Part shown: one piece after another, positions 1 through 8,313 of the stretch | Layout: every line of letters starts with the position of its first letter | Position numbering within the stretch: the first letter of the stretch is position 1 | Source: Marinifilum flexuosum | GTDB taxonomy: Bacteria > Bacteroidota > Bacteroidia > Bacteroidales > Marinifilaceae | Direction of reading: 5' to 3' | Length of the DNA stretch: 64,000 bases | Assembly: GCF_003610555.1 (NCBI RefSeq) | Contig: NZ_RAPQ01000014.1 | Span: 1 to 64,000 of the forward strand | The notes under the pieces: model-generated | What the model saw: the letters and a program-made list of their open reading frames with translations, nothing else | Databases searched by the model: none | Told to the model about the DNA's origin: nothing | Translations under genes and position numbers: made by a program

Positions 1-108
1 CAAGTTAAGCCATTATTATTGCTAAGTAAAGTTTTTATTGTTAGATTTATGAACAAGTTATCAAGAGTTGTGCAACAGGCACAAAAGCTAAATTTCATGT
101 GCGGTGAC

Positions 109-205
109 GCCTAACTAGATAATGTAACAAAAACAATAAACCCCAGGCGGTTTTGATAAGACGGTAGCTTTAAATCGCCCTCAAATTTTAGCAAAACCGT
201 TAGGC
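109..205. repeat. attC-like imperfect inverted repeat
   Basis: The outer 7-mers are GCCTAAC (109-115) and GTTAGGC (199-205). They are exact reverse complements and fit the RYYYAAC / GTTRRRY pattern of integron attC sites. A second inverted pair, CGGTTTTG (148-155) and CAAAACCG (192-199), nests inside. The 97-nt length is within the range known for attC sites. No integrase gene is visible, so this may only be a dispersed intergenic repeat of the Bacteroidota. It lies just upstream of the DUF2157 trio. Confidence 0.4.
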
Positions 206-229
206 GAAATTTAAGACAGCAACCTGCAA

Positions 230-1201
230 ATGTTGAACAGTCAAAAACAAAATATGGAAAGAAAGGATATTGAAATAATAAGTAGACATAGCAATTGGAC
301 TGAAAAGGGGATTGATAAGGTACTTAAGGAAGAAGTATACTCTGACTCAAAATCGTGGAAAGGATTTTTGAATTTGTTATTTATAAGTCTTGGAGTTGGT
401 TTTACAGTATCGGGGATTGTTTTCTTTTTTGCCTTTAATTGGGCAGACTTGCATAAATTTACAAAAATGGGACTAATTGAAGGTCTGATAATCTTAACGA
501 CAAGTGTGGTTTTGTTCTCAAAACTAAATCTAAACGTTAAAAATATCATTTTGACTGGAACCTCAGTATTAGTTGGTGTTTTGATTGCTGTATTTGGCCA
601 GATTTATCAAACAGGTGCAAATGCTTATGATTTTTTTCTGGGATGGACATTATTCATTAGTTTATGGGTAATTATTTCTAACTTTCCACCTTTATGGTTG
701 GTATTTTTGACTCTGGTAAACACAACTTTTGTTCTCTATTCGCAGCAAGTGGCATCAGATTGGTCAGAGGTTTTTGTTTTTAGTTCTCTCTTCCTTTTCA
801 ATTCGTTAGTATTGGTGATACTCCATTTGCTTTTAAAATTTCGCAATGACATTAAAGTACCTTCTTGGTTTACTTCTATATTAGGTTTTGCAGCTATCGT
901 ATTTTCTACAATAGGAATAATAATGGGTATATTTGACAACCATCAATCCTCTTTCTTACTATTAATACTTTTGTCAATTGTAGCATATGGAGCAGGGATA
1001 ATATATAGTTTTAGGACTAAAAACGGATTCTATCTTTCACTAATTCCATTTAGCATTATTATAATCATCTCATCGTTATTAATAAAAATATCAGAAGATG
1101 CCGCAATGTTTTTTATTGTAAGCCTGTTTATTATTGCAAGTGTTACTTTGCTTATTAAAGGACTTCTTGATATTCAAAAAAAATGGAACAATGGAAAATG
1201 A
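230..1201 (+). CDS. DUF2157 membrane protein
   Basis: Integral membrane protein of 323 residues. A short soluble N-terminus is followed by a series of about nine or ten hydrophobic helices beginning near residue 45. The soluble head followed by paired helices, and the gene order with a DUF4401 protein and a GDYXXLXY protein, match the DUF2157 family that occurs in this trio in many bacteria. The function is unknown; a membrane complex with the two downstream products is the natural inference. The ATG at 254 (MERKDIE) is an alternative start. The stop overlaps the next gene by 11 nt, which implies translational coupling. Confidence 0.75.
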   Translation: MLNSQKQNMERKDIEIISRHSNWTEKGIDKVLKEEVYSDSKSWKGFLNLLFISLGVGFTVSGIVFFFAFNWADLHKFTKMGLIEGLIILTTSVVLFSKLNLNVKNIILTGTSVLVGVLIAVFGQIYQTGANAYDFFLGWTLFISLWVIISNFPPLWLVFLTLVNTTFVLYSQQVASDWSEVFVFSSLFLFNSLVLVILHLLLKFRNDIKVPSWFTSILGFAAIVFSTIGIIMGIFDNHQSSFLLLILLSIVAYGAGIIYSFRTKNGFYLSLIPFSIIIIISSLLIKISEDAAMFFIVSLFIIASVTLLIKGLLDIQKKWNNGK

Positions 1202-2267
1202 TATAAATATTAGGAAGAATATTGAATATATAAGCAAACTAGAGGGTAATCGCTTTAAATTCAATGAAAACAAAATTGAAAAAGAGTATGCAGACTCACA
1301 AAAAGAAAAATCGAGTATTGCGATTAAAATACTTTCTATAATAGGTGGCTTTTTAGCAACTCTGGCTTTTTTAGGTTTTTTATTAATTGCTGGTTTGTAT
1401 GATTCAGAAGCTGGGCTAGTTATTACAGGTTCACTTTTTACTGGTATTGCAATTTGGTTGAATGTAGAATATAAAAAATTGATTATTGACACTTTAAGTG
1501 TCTCTGCTTATGCCATTGGATTATTCTTGATTGTTTTTGGTTTAACAGCATTGGATATTGGAGGCATTACTATTTGTATTCTATTAATTCTAATTGCACT
1601 ACTTACAATCGGCATCACAAAAAGTTATATTCTTTCATTTATTTCGGTTTTAACAATTAATGGTTGTTTCATTTATTTAATATTTGATAACGATGTATAT
1701 GGTTTGATTCATGTTTATGATGCTATTTTATTAGTTCTACTAACTTATGTGTTTCTTAATGAAGCAAAGTTATTAGCTGATAAAAGATTTCCTTCCAAGC
1801 TATATAACCCAATTCGCATAGGTTTAATGATATCTTTGATAACAGGTTTAGTCTTTGTTGGGCAGAGAGGGATTTTTGATTTTGGGATAAAACACATTTG
1901 GGCATCGTCAATTATTACAATTCCTTTAACTATCTATCTGATTTCAATAATTGTAAAAATAATTGGGATAACTAATACGAAATTATTGTATTTAATCTAT
2001 ACGCTTTCTATTTTATTTTTAATACCAACTGCTCTATCACCAGCTATATCAGGAGCATTGTTAATTATTCTTCTTAGTTTTTTGGTTAATTACAAAACTG
2101 GATTAGTAATTGGAATCATATCATTTATCTATTTCATTTCTCAATATTATTATGACCTAAACTATACTTTGTTAACGAAGTCAATAATACTGTTTGTATC
2201 TGGTATTATATTCTTGTTATTCTATTTATTTACACACAAAAAACTTGGACAAAATGAAAAAGTATAA
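1191..2267 (+). CDS. DUF4401 membrane protein
   Basis: Polytopic membrane protein of 358 residues with a charged head of about 45 residues (MENDINIRKN...) followed by roughly ten hydrophobic segments to the C-terminus. It fits the DUF4401 family by its position as the middle gene of the DUF2157/DUF4401/GDYXXLXY trio and by its helix-rich make-up. I chose the ATG at 1191 over the in-frame one at 1134 because 1134 lies deep inside the previous gene, whereas 1191 gives a short overlap of 11 nt. The function of the family is not established. Confidence 0.7.
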   Translation: MENDINIRKNIEYISKLEGNRFKFNENKIEKEYADSQKEKSSIAIKILSIIGGFLATLAFLGFLLIAGLYDSEAGLVITGSLFTGIAIWLNVEYKKLIIDTLSVSAYAIGLFLIVFGLTALDIGGITICILLILIALLTIGITKSYILSFISVLTINGCFIYLIFDNDVYGLIHVYDAILLVLLTYVFLNEAKLLADKRFPSKLYNPIRIGLMISLITGLVFVGQRGIFDFGIKHIWASSIITIPLTIYLISIIVKIIGITNTKLLYLIYTLSILFLIPTALSPAISGALLIILLSFLVNYKTGLVIGIISFIYFISQYYYDLNYTLLTKSIILFVSGIIFLLFYLFTHKKLGQNEKV

Positions 2268-2739
2268 ATGGGTTGTTATTGGCTTTAATTTGATACTGGT
2301 ACTTTTTCTTTTTAATAAATCAATTATTGAAAAGGAGAAAATATTAAGTGACGGTAAATTGGTTTTATTGCGACTTGCACCCGTTGACCCTCGTTCATTG
2401 ATGCAAGGTGACTATATGCGTCTGAACTATGAGATTTCAAGGAATATATCAATTGCAAATATTCCTAAGCGTGGATTTTGTATTGTAAGATTGGATGAAA
2501 ATGGAATTGGAACTAAAGTAAGGCTTCAAAATGATGTAAAACCGATAAGTGACGGTGAATATGCAATAGAATATACTACCAGTAATCGGAGAATAAATAT
2601 TGGAGCAGAATCCTATTTTTTTGAAGAAGGACAAGCCGAAAAATATGACTCAGCAAAATATGGAGGGCTGAAAATTTACAATCAAGGGAGCAGCATATTG
2701 ATTGGGTTATATGATGAAAATCTTAGAAAAATTGAATAA
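2254..2739 (+). CDS. GDYXXLXY-domain protein
   Basis: Membrane-anchored protein of 161 residues. One N-terminal helix (residues 5-22) is followed by an extracytoplasmic domain containing the family-defining GDYMRLNY motif (GDYxxLxY) near residue 50. It is the third member of the DUF2157/DUF4401/GDYXXLXY trio and overlaps the preceding gene by 14 nt, so the three are very likely co-translated. The family function is unknown; the soluble domain probably works outside the membrane with the two polytopic partners. The ATG at 2254 (MKKYKW) gives a normal anchor; the earlier start at 2194 is inside the upstream gene. Confidence 0.85.
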   Translation: MKKYKWVVIGFNLILVLFLFNKSIIEKEKILSDGKLVLLRLAPVDPRSLMQGDYMRLNYEISRNISIANIPKRGFCIVRLDENGIGTKVRLQNDVKPISDGEYAIEYTTSNRRINIGAESYFFEEGQAEKYDSAKYGGLKIYNQGSSILIGLYDENLRKIE

Positions 2740-2746
2740 AAATCTT

Positions 2747-2866
2747 GCCTAGCAATGTATAAAACAATCGCCGAAATAGTAGTAAATTCAAGGATTGTAG
2801 CCTGCTTCAATATCGTAACGGCTTGATGAGTTCGATACTCGCAATCGCCTACTTTGTATATACTCA
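2747..2866. repeat. Intergenic element, cassette-end-like
   Basis: Gene-free sequence directly after the trio. It starts GCCTAGCAATGTATA, carries CAATCGCC twice (2765-2772 and 2842-2849) and closes with TTGTATATAC, so the ends can partly pair. It resembles, in a degraded form, the intergenic inverted repeats at 109-205, 62655-62720 and 63853-63990. Whether it is a recombination site or a neutral repeat cannot be told from this window. Confidence 0.3.
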
Positions 2867-2967
2867 AGGTTGAATCATACTAAGATGAAATTTTAAATCA
2901 TACAATTCAGACAAACTTGCCCCAACAATAATGACATTACATTTACTAACCCATAACTACACACACT

Positions 2968-3483
2968 ATGAAAACAAAATTCTTATTGGTCTTCGCATTT
3001 CTTTTATTTTCAATTCCAACAATTACAAATGCACAAAAGTGCAAGTATACTCACGAAAAAGTAGATGAATTTTCGGGGAAAGTGGAAAGAAGAATCGTGC
3101 AGAAGCATAACTTCTATTTCACCTTTGCTTTTTACAGATTAGGCGATGAGTATAGACTGGAATCCTATGTAAACATTCCTGGCGATCAGGCCTTTTTAAT
3201 TCCTGAAGGGAGCAAACTGAATTTGAAATTGGGTGATAAGTCTATCATGGAACTCACTTCTGTTAAAAATGCAAGTCCTCAGTCCTTTGTATCAAATAGT
3301 CAAATCTATTCAGGCTTTGCAATGACCTATCCCATTAGCAAAGAACAACTGAAGAAAATTGAAGAAGCGGGCATCAAATTCATTAGAACTTATTTGAAAG
3401 ATGAATCATACTACGACATGGCTTTAAAGAAGAAAAAGATTGAAAAGACCAAAAACTATGCTAGTTGCATTGTTAAAGATTAA
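2968..3483 (+). CDS. Secreted protein of unknown function
   Basis: Protein of 171 residues with a clear Sec signal peptide (MKTKFLLVFAFLLFSIPTIT, cleavage probably after NAQ-type sequence near residue 22). The mature part is a soluble, Lys- and Tyr-rich domain of about 145 residues with no family I recognise. It has its own 228-nt upstream region and no close downstream partner, so it is probably monocistronic. Export to the periplasm is well supported; function is not. Confidence 0.7.
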   Translation: MKTKFLLVFAFLLFSIPTITNAQKCKYTHEKVDEFSGKVERRIVQKHNFYFTFAFYRLGDEYRLESYVNIPGDQAFLIPEGSKLNLKLGDKSIMELTSVKNASPQSFVSNSQIYSGFAMTYPISKEQLKKIEEAGIKFIRTYLKDESYYDMALKKKKIEKTKNYASCIVKD

Positions 3484-3596
3484 AGTTTTTGATTCGTAGC
3501 TAAAAAACAAAACCTAAGGGCTGAACTATAAAGCTTAGCCCATAGCCTACACTAATCCAAGATTAAAAATATCAAAGGCAATTTAAGAATTAACCT

Positions 3597-4316
3597 ATGG
3601 AAAAATCAGAATCGGGATCACCCATTTACAGATACGAAGATGTTCAACCCAAAGAATTTGAACCTGCAACAGGAGATTCTTCTATTGAAGAAATCTCGAA
3701 TCATATAGAAAAATACGTTGGGAAGATCGAAACGGTATTCCACGAAATTATTTCAGACCTGGTTCATATTGACATACATTGGGTAAAGCCTACAAAAGAA
3801 AGACCTTTCCATACATTGATTACATCTGGCATGAGTGATAAGCCCATGACAACTCCCGAAGATGTGGAAGATGCGAACTTTGCCGAATTAAGCATCTGCT
3901 TGCCTGAAGAATGGAAAATTTCGGAAAAAGATTTTAAAGATGAAAAGAATTATTGGCCCATTAGGTGGTTAAAATATATGGCAAGGTTTCCTCATGAATA
4001 TGACACTTGGTTGGGATGGGGACATACACTACCCAATGGAGATCCGGCTGAACCTTTTGCTGAAAATACTGAGTTAAACACAATGCTCCTACTCCCTACT
4101 ATTGTATTGGGTGAAGGTTTTCATGAATTAAAGCTCAAAGAAAAATCGATTAATTTTTACACCTTAATTCCCCTTTACAACGAGGAAGTTGAGTTGAAAA
4201 TGAGAAAAGGCGTTGAAGCCTTATTCGATGGATTTGACAAGCATGCAGTATCAGACATATTAGATATTCATAGACCCAATACAGCTGAGAAAAAGAAATG
4301 GTTTGGACTTTTTTAA
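3597..4316 (+). CDS. Suppressor-of-fused (SUFU) domain protein
   Basis: Cytoplasmic protein of 239 residues. The stretch around residues 70-105 (FHTLITSGMSDKPM, then AELSICLPEEW) is the conserved core of bacterial SUFU-domain proteins. A second conserved part follows with TWLGWGHTLPNGDP near residues 139-152. Bacterial SUFU proteins are often found near toxin/immunity loci, but no toxin gene is seen beside this one. The start ATG at 3597 is preceded by AT-rich sequence without a strong ribosome site, as usual in Bacteroidota. Confidence 0.8.
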   Translation: MEKSESGSPIYRYEDVQPKEFEPATGDSSIEEISNHIEKYVGKIETVFHEIISDLVHIDIHWVKPTKERPFHTLITSGMSDKPMTTPEDVEDANFAELSICLPEEWKISEKDFKDEKNYWPIRWLKYMARFPHEYDTWLGWGHTLPNGDPAEPFAENTELNTMLLLPTIVLGEGFHELKLKEKSINFYTLIPLYNEEVELKMRKGVEALFDGFDKHAVSDILDIHRPNTAEKKKWFGLF

Positions 4317-4386
4317 AGAAAATAAGGTTTAAGAAATTGACATTTACACACAATAAGATTTGGCAGAAATATACTGGCAATAAACT

Positions 4387-4884
4387 ATGAAGAATTACAA
4401 TAGACCAATCAAATTATTATACTTTAAATGGCTACGATTGAAACCCATAAAATTCATCGTGGCTACCACTTTGCTGGGTATTCTATTCACAATTCCGATT
4501 AAACTGATTCTTGATTTTACAGGTGTTGGCGATAGTGATATAGGTGGTTTCGATTTTGAGAGGTCTTCACAATGGGAAATGATCATTACTGTTATCATTT
4601 TAGCTCCTTTGATTGAAACATTGTTGTGTCAGTTGTTACCCATTAAATTGATTCAAGTATTTAAAAGAAATCATTCCAATTTGATTGCCTTATTGGTTTC
4701 TTCTCTGGTTTTTTCCTTGGCTCATTACTCCTATAGCGTTTGGTATAGTCTTATGGTTTTACCAATGGGATTCTTTCTTGCTAAAACCTACTTGGTGTTT
4801 CAAAGAAGAAAAGAATCCAGTTTTTGGATGACAACAGCTGTTCATGCGTCAAGAAACCTGATTGCTTTAATGGTAATCTTATAA
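4387..4884 (+). CDS. CPBP-like intramembrane protein, degenerate motif 1
   Basis: Small membrane protein of 165 residues with about four helices, organised like CPBP (CAAX protease/Abi) intramembrane metalloproteases. Motif 2 (FSLAH, residues 109-113) and motif 3 (HASRN, residues 153-157) are intact. Motif 1, normally EExxxR, reads ETLLCQ at residues 77-82, so the second Glu and the Arg are replaced. The first Glu and both histidines remain, so loss of activity is likely but not certain. It could be a non-catalytic family member. It starts 70 nt after the SUFU gene on the same strand. Confidence 0.65.
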   Translation: MKNYNRPIKLLYFKWLRLKPIKFIVATTLLGILFTIPIKLILDFTGVGDSDIGGFDFERSSQWEMIITVIILAPLIETLLCQLLPIKLIQVFKRNHSNLIALLVSSLVFSLAHYSYSVWYSLMVLPMGFFLAKTYLVFQRRKESSFWMTTAVHASRNLIALMVIL

Positions 4885-5013
4885 TGTTGGAATATTTTAA
4901 GTTGGTAAGGTAGTGTGAATTCAATATCATTAAATTAAATGATGAATCCAATTGATAAACATTGCCAAATTACCTCCGCTGGTGTGCGATTCCATCGCGT
5001 TCCTTTTTAGAAA

Positions 5014-5057
5014 ACCACACGAGAGGATTGATTTCATCGAACTTCGTTTCGTGTGGT
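5014..5057. repeat. Hairpin in intergenic repeat region
   Basis: Inverted repeat with arms ACCACACGA (5014-5022) and TCGTGTGGT (5049-5057). It lies in the 323-nt gap between 4885 and 5207, which holds no gene; the rest of that gap is GC-richer than its surroundings and carries a CCCCTAAAGGGG palindrome. It looks like dispersed repeat DNA rather than a terminator, since no T-run follows. Confidence 0.5.
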
Positions 5058-5070
5058 AGCTGGGGGCAAA

Positions 5071-5100
5071 TTACCCCAAACCCCTAAAGGGGCTTATCCA
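5071..5100. repeat. Short CCCCT-type palindromic repeat
   Basis: The core CCCCTAAAGGGG sits within a run that resembles the dispersed palindromes at 25571-25645, 29951-29996, 35987-36030 and 61870-61911. All share C-run/G-run arms around a 2-4 nt centre and lie between genes. Probable REP-like dispersed element. Confidence 0.45.
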
Positions 5101-5207
5101 ATGCACTATTCCCTAATAAAAGGATGAGCATAGGATGTAGTCTGCTAGCTCAACGAGATTGAGCGCGAGCTTGCAATACGATACAAATCATTAAGAAAAC
5201 ATTGATA

Positions 5208-5828
5208 ATGAAATTTAAACTTTTGGTTCTGGCTTTATTCTTAAGCCATCTCACCTACTCACAATCTGTAAAAGATTCTCTATTGAAGAAAGACATTGTA
5301 AACTTGGTTGAGGAAATGGAGTTTATGTATGGTTACGACCAAACTTTACGCGAGTATACTATTTACAAGACTTTCGATAAGTGTGAAACCAACAGAATTG
5401 AAAATCTAAGGGATAGTTTAAAAATGGAAGAGCTCTCTAACAGACAATTTGAATCGGATGATGTGAAGAAGCTTATTTGGGAAAAATACATCAACCCCAA
5501 GGATGCTGAGCATACCGAGAGAATGATTGAAATTACCAAGAAATATGGTTTCCCAAGAGTGAAACGAATTAGAGATTATTATAAAAAAGAATTTATTGCC
5601 CCAGAGTTTAATCCTCTGATCATATTTGTGCATTCGCCAAAAGAATATTGGGAAGAGCTAAAAGGATTGATGCTTAATGAATACAAGCAAGAGCGCATTA
5701 ACCAATGTCAGTATGGCTATTTGCTATGGCATTTTACGGGACGCAAAAGCTTCAAACCAATGCTTGACAATGGATTCGAAATGGTTACGGAAAATGGGAA
5801 AACACAACTAAAATCGACTTGTGATTAG
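5208..5828 (+). CDS. Secreted protein of unknown function
   Basis: Protein of 206 residues with a Sec signal peptide (MKFKLLVLALFLSHLTYSQ). The mature region is charged and helical, rich in Glu, Lys, Arg and aromatic residues, with no family recognised. The ATG at 5208 is preferred to the in-frame TTG six bases upstream. No close neighbour is co-transcribed: a repeat-filled gap lies on each side. Periplasmic or extracellular location is the only firm inference. Confidence 0.65.
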   Translation: MKFKLLVLALFLSHLTYSQSVKDSLLKKDIVNLVEEMEFMYGYDQTLREYTIYKTFDKCETNRIENLRDSLKMEELSNRQFESDDVKKLIWEKYINPKDAEHTERMIEITKKYGFPRVKRIRDYYKKEFIAPEFNPLIIFVHSPKEYWEELKGLMLNEYKQERINQCQYGYLLWHFTGRKSFKPMLDNGFEMVTENGKTQLKSTCD

Positions 5829-5885
5829 CTCAAATCCCAAATAAAGAAAGCTTGTAACCAAACAATATCTCATCTATTTTGTGTA

Positions 5886-6014
5886 TTATTAATACCGATT
5901 ACTATTCAATCCCGACAACAATCGGGAGCGCCTTTAGAACGTTTCACTTCTAAAAGCACGTTGAATATGTATCGGCATTATACCAGCTCATTTTTATATT
6001 TAATATGGTATAAT
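5886..6014. repeat. Structured intergenic repeat, copy 1
   Basis: One of three copies in the window (others at 15455-15566 and 17634-17763). The outer frame is conserved (TAATACCGAT ... ATCGGCA ... TACCA ... TGGTATAAT), whereas the stem sequence inside differs. Here TATTCAA pairs with TTGAATA, with smaller hairpins CCCGA/TCGGG and CTTTTAGAA/TTCTAAA-type inside. The conserved frame with self-complementary variable arms indicates selection on folding. It lies directly before the ABC exporter gene, probably in its 5' leader. Confidence 0.65.
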
Positions 6015-6038
6015 ACTAAAACCAAATAGTACTACAGA

Positions 6039-7835
6039 ATGGCAAGATCACACGGCTCCGATACCTCTAATGTTCCGAAAGGAAAGATTAACCGCAGTGG
6101 ATTAAGCAGCGCTTTGCGTTTGTACAAATACATTAAACCCTATAGAGGTCAATATTTCTTAGGGATGTTTTTCCTTTTGGGATCGAGTTTGGCAAGTCTG
6201 GCTTTCCCAAAACTGTTGGGCGATTTGGTGAATACAGGAAACAGTACCACCTTGGGGCAAAGCCTGAACCAAACCGTTATCTTGATTGCCATTATTCTGG
6301 TAGTGCAAGCAACCTTTGCCTACTTTCGCATTGTGCTCTTTGTAAATGTTACTGAAAAATCCTTAGCTGCCTTGCGTCAGGCCAGTTATCGCCATTTGAT
6401 TAAGCTGCCCTTGCAGTTTTTCGAAAAAAGAAGAGTTGGTGAACTAAACAGCAGAATATCGGCAGATGTAATCCAGTTGCAAGAAACCATGACCAGTACT
6501 CTGGCCGATTTTATTCGACAAATTATTGTAATTACAGGTGGAATCATACTATTGGCGGTGATTTCCATCAAGCTAACAGCTTTTATGCTGATTACACTCC
6601 CTCCTACCATGATAGCCGCGAGGTTCTTTGGTCGATTTATCCGTAAATTCTCCAAAGAGGTGCAAACCAAGGTTGCCGATTCGAATACAATTATCGAGGA
6701 AACCCTGCAAGGCATACAGAGTGTGAAGGCCTTTACCAATGAGTTTCTTGAGATTGCCCGTTACAAGAAGAAAACTCTGGAAATTGCCGATTTGGGCATG
6801 ACTCGGGGGAAGTATCGTGGTGCATTTTCTTCTTTTATCATATTGGGATTGTTTGGCGCCATTGCCGCCATGGTTTGGCAAGGATCGAGATTGCTGCAGG
6901 CAGGAGAAATGGCTGCAGGAGACCTCTTCTCCTTTGTTATCTATTCGGTTTTTGTGGGTGGAACCATCAGCGGATTGGCCAACGTGTATACCAATATCCA
7001 GAAATTTATTGGAGCTACCGAAGACCTTTTTAAAATATACGATGAAGTTCCCGAGGAAATTGAGGAAATCAAGAAGATCGCATCCAAATACAAAATGAAT
7101 GGTTCCATACAGCTTAAAAAGCTAAGTTTCGCCTATCCTTCCCGATTGGAACAAAAGGTTCTGAATAATATCGACCTTGAGATTAGAAGCAATCAAATGG
7201 TGGCCTTGGTTGGACATAGTGGTGCTGGTAAAAGTACCTTGGCTTCCCTCCTCTTAATGCTGCATCAACCACCTGGCAATAGTTTGTTTTACGATGAGCT
7301 CGATTGCCACGCTTATCCCTTATCGGCTTTAAGAAATCAGATTTCGCTGGTACCACAGGACATTTTTCTTTTCGGAGGAAGTATCAAGGAGAATATTGGC
7401 TACGGGAAACCCGATGCCAGCGATCAGGAAATATTCGAAGCCGCACAAAAAGCCAATGCCATGGAGTTTATCGATCGTTTTCCTGAAAAATTCGATACCA
7501 TTGTTGGTGAACGAGGCACTCAGCTTTCGGGTGGTCAGCGCCAAAGAATTGCCATCGCTCGTGCCATCTTGAACGACCCAAAAATTCTAATTCTGGATGA
7601 AGCTACCTCATCCTTGGATTCAGAATCGGAACAGTTGGTGCAAGAAGCATTAGAAAAGCTGATGCAAGGTAGAACTTCAATAGTAATTGCTCATCGCTTG
7701 TCTACCATCAGAAAAGCTGATGAAATAGTTGTGCTCGAGCATGGTGAAATTGTAGAGAAAGGAAATCATGAAGAGTTAATGAGGCTATCAAACGGACAGT
7801 ACAAAAAGTTAATTGAATTGCAGTACTCCTCATAG
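6039..7835 (+). CDS. ABC exporter, fused permease-ATPase (MsbA/Atm1-like)
   Basis: Half-transporter of 598 residues. An N-terminal permease domain (residues 30-340) with six hydrophobic segments is followed by a nucleotide-binding domain. Walker A is GHSGAGKST near residue 394, the signature motif is LSGGQRQR, Walker B is ILILDEATSS, and the H-loop lies in AHRLS. The type is the homodimeric exporter of lipids, drugs or peptides; the substrate cannot be deduced. It stands alone between a structured repeat (5886-6014) and a 478-nt gap, so it is probably monocistronic. Confidence 0.93.
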   Translation: MARSHGSDTSNVPKGKINRSGLSSALRLYKYIKPYRGQYFLGMFFLLGSSLASLAFPKLLGDLVNTGNSTTLGQSLNQTVILIAIILVVQATFAYFRIVLFVNVTEKSLAALRQASYRHLIKLPLQFFEKRRVGELNSRISADVIQLQETMTSTLADFIRQIIVITGGIILLAVISIKLTAFMLITLPPTMIAARFFGRFIRKFSKEVQTKVADSNTIIEETLQGIQSVKAFTNEFLEIARYKKKTLEIADLGMTRGKYRGAFSSFIILGLFGAIAAMVWQGSRLLQAGEMAAGDLFSFVIYSVFVGGTISGLANVYTNIQKFIGATEDLFKIYDEVPEEIEEIKKIASKYKMNGSIQLKKLSFAYPSRLEQKVLNNIDLEIRSNQMVALVGHSGAGKSTLASLLLMLHQPPGNSLFYDELDCHAYPLSALRNQISLVPQDIFLFGGSIKENIGYGKPDASDQEIFEAAQKANAMEFIDRFPEKFDTIVGERGTQLSGGQRQRIAIARAILNDPKILILDEATSSLDSESEQLVQEALEKLMQGRTSIVIAHRLSTIRKADEIVVLEHGEIVEKGNHEELMRLSNGQYKKLIELQYSS

Positions 7836-8313
7836 GCAAAGAACTTTCTAGCAGTCATTCTTTTTATAACACGGTCATTTAAAGTGATACCCTAGTTAGT
7901 TGTGTTAAAAAGTGTTTTATATAAATACTCATTCCTCTTAAATTCTCGCAAACGATTTAGCATCTGATAATCTGCACTTAACATTTTTTCCTGATTCGAA
8001 TGATTCCATAACAAATGTTAAAAAGCCTGAAAAAGTACTAAACTTATTGTATTTTTTATCTCCATTTCATCTATCCAATTATATTTGTCTATGTCAAAAG
8101 ACAATTGGCGACAAAAGAATGCTTACAATTACTTATAGAGATTTCCTCCCACACTTTCTCCATACAGTAAGCAAGAATAACTAGGTATAACATTATTGAA
8201 AATCGAAATGCTTCAAAGAAGGAAGTTCATTTTTTGTTCATTTCTTGAACCAAACGAACTATTTGAGTCTATTTTGATACAGGATGTAATTGATAATTTA
8301 TTTCAAATCCAAT
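7836..8313. other. Gene-free leader region of V-ATPase operon
   Basis: 478 nt of AT-rich sequence without a plausible gene. It contains a TAnnTTTG box at 8080-8087 that could drive the V-ATPase operon, leaving a leader of more than 200 nt. I see no clear terminator for the ABC exporter and no repeat. Confidence 0.5.
8080..8087 (+). promoter_or_regulatory. Possible Bacteroidota -7 box
   Basis: TATATTTG matches the TAnnTTTG consensus of Bacteroidota sigma-ABfr promoters. No good TTTG -33 box is seen at the expected distance, so this is a weak call based on one box upstream of the V-ATPase operon. Confidence 0.25.

Noticed and set aside
3597-4316. Immunity protein of a polymorphic toxin system
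   Set aside because: SUFU-domain proteins can play this role, but no toxin or secretion gene is adjacent, so the claim would rest on the family alone.
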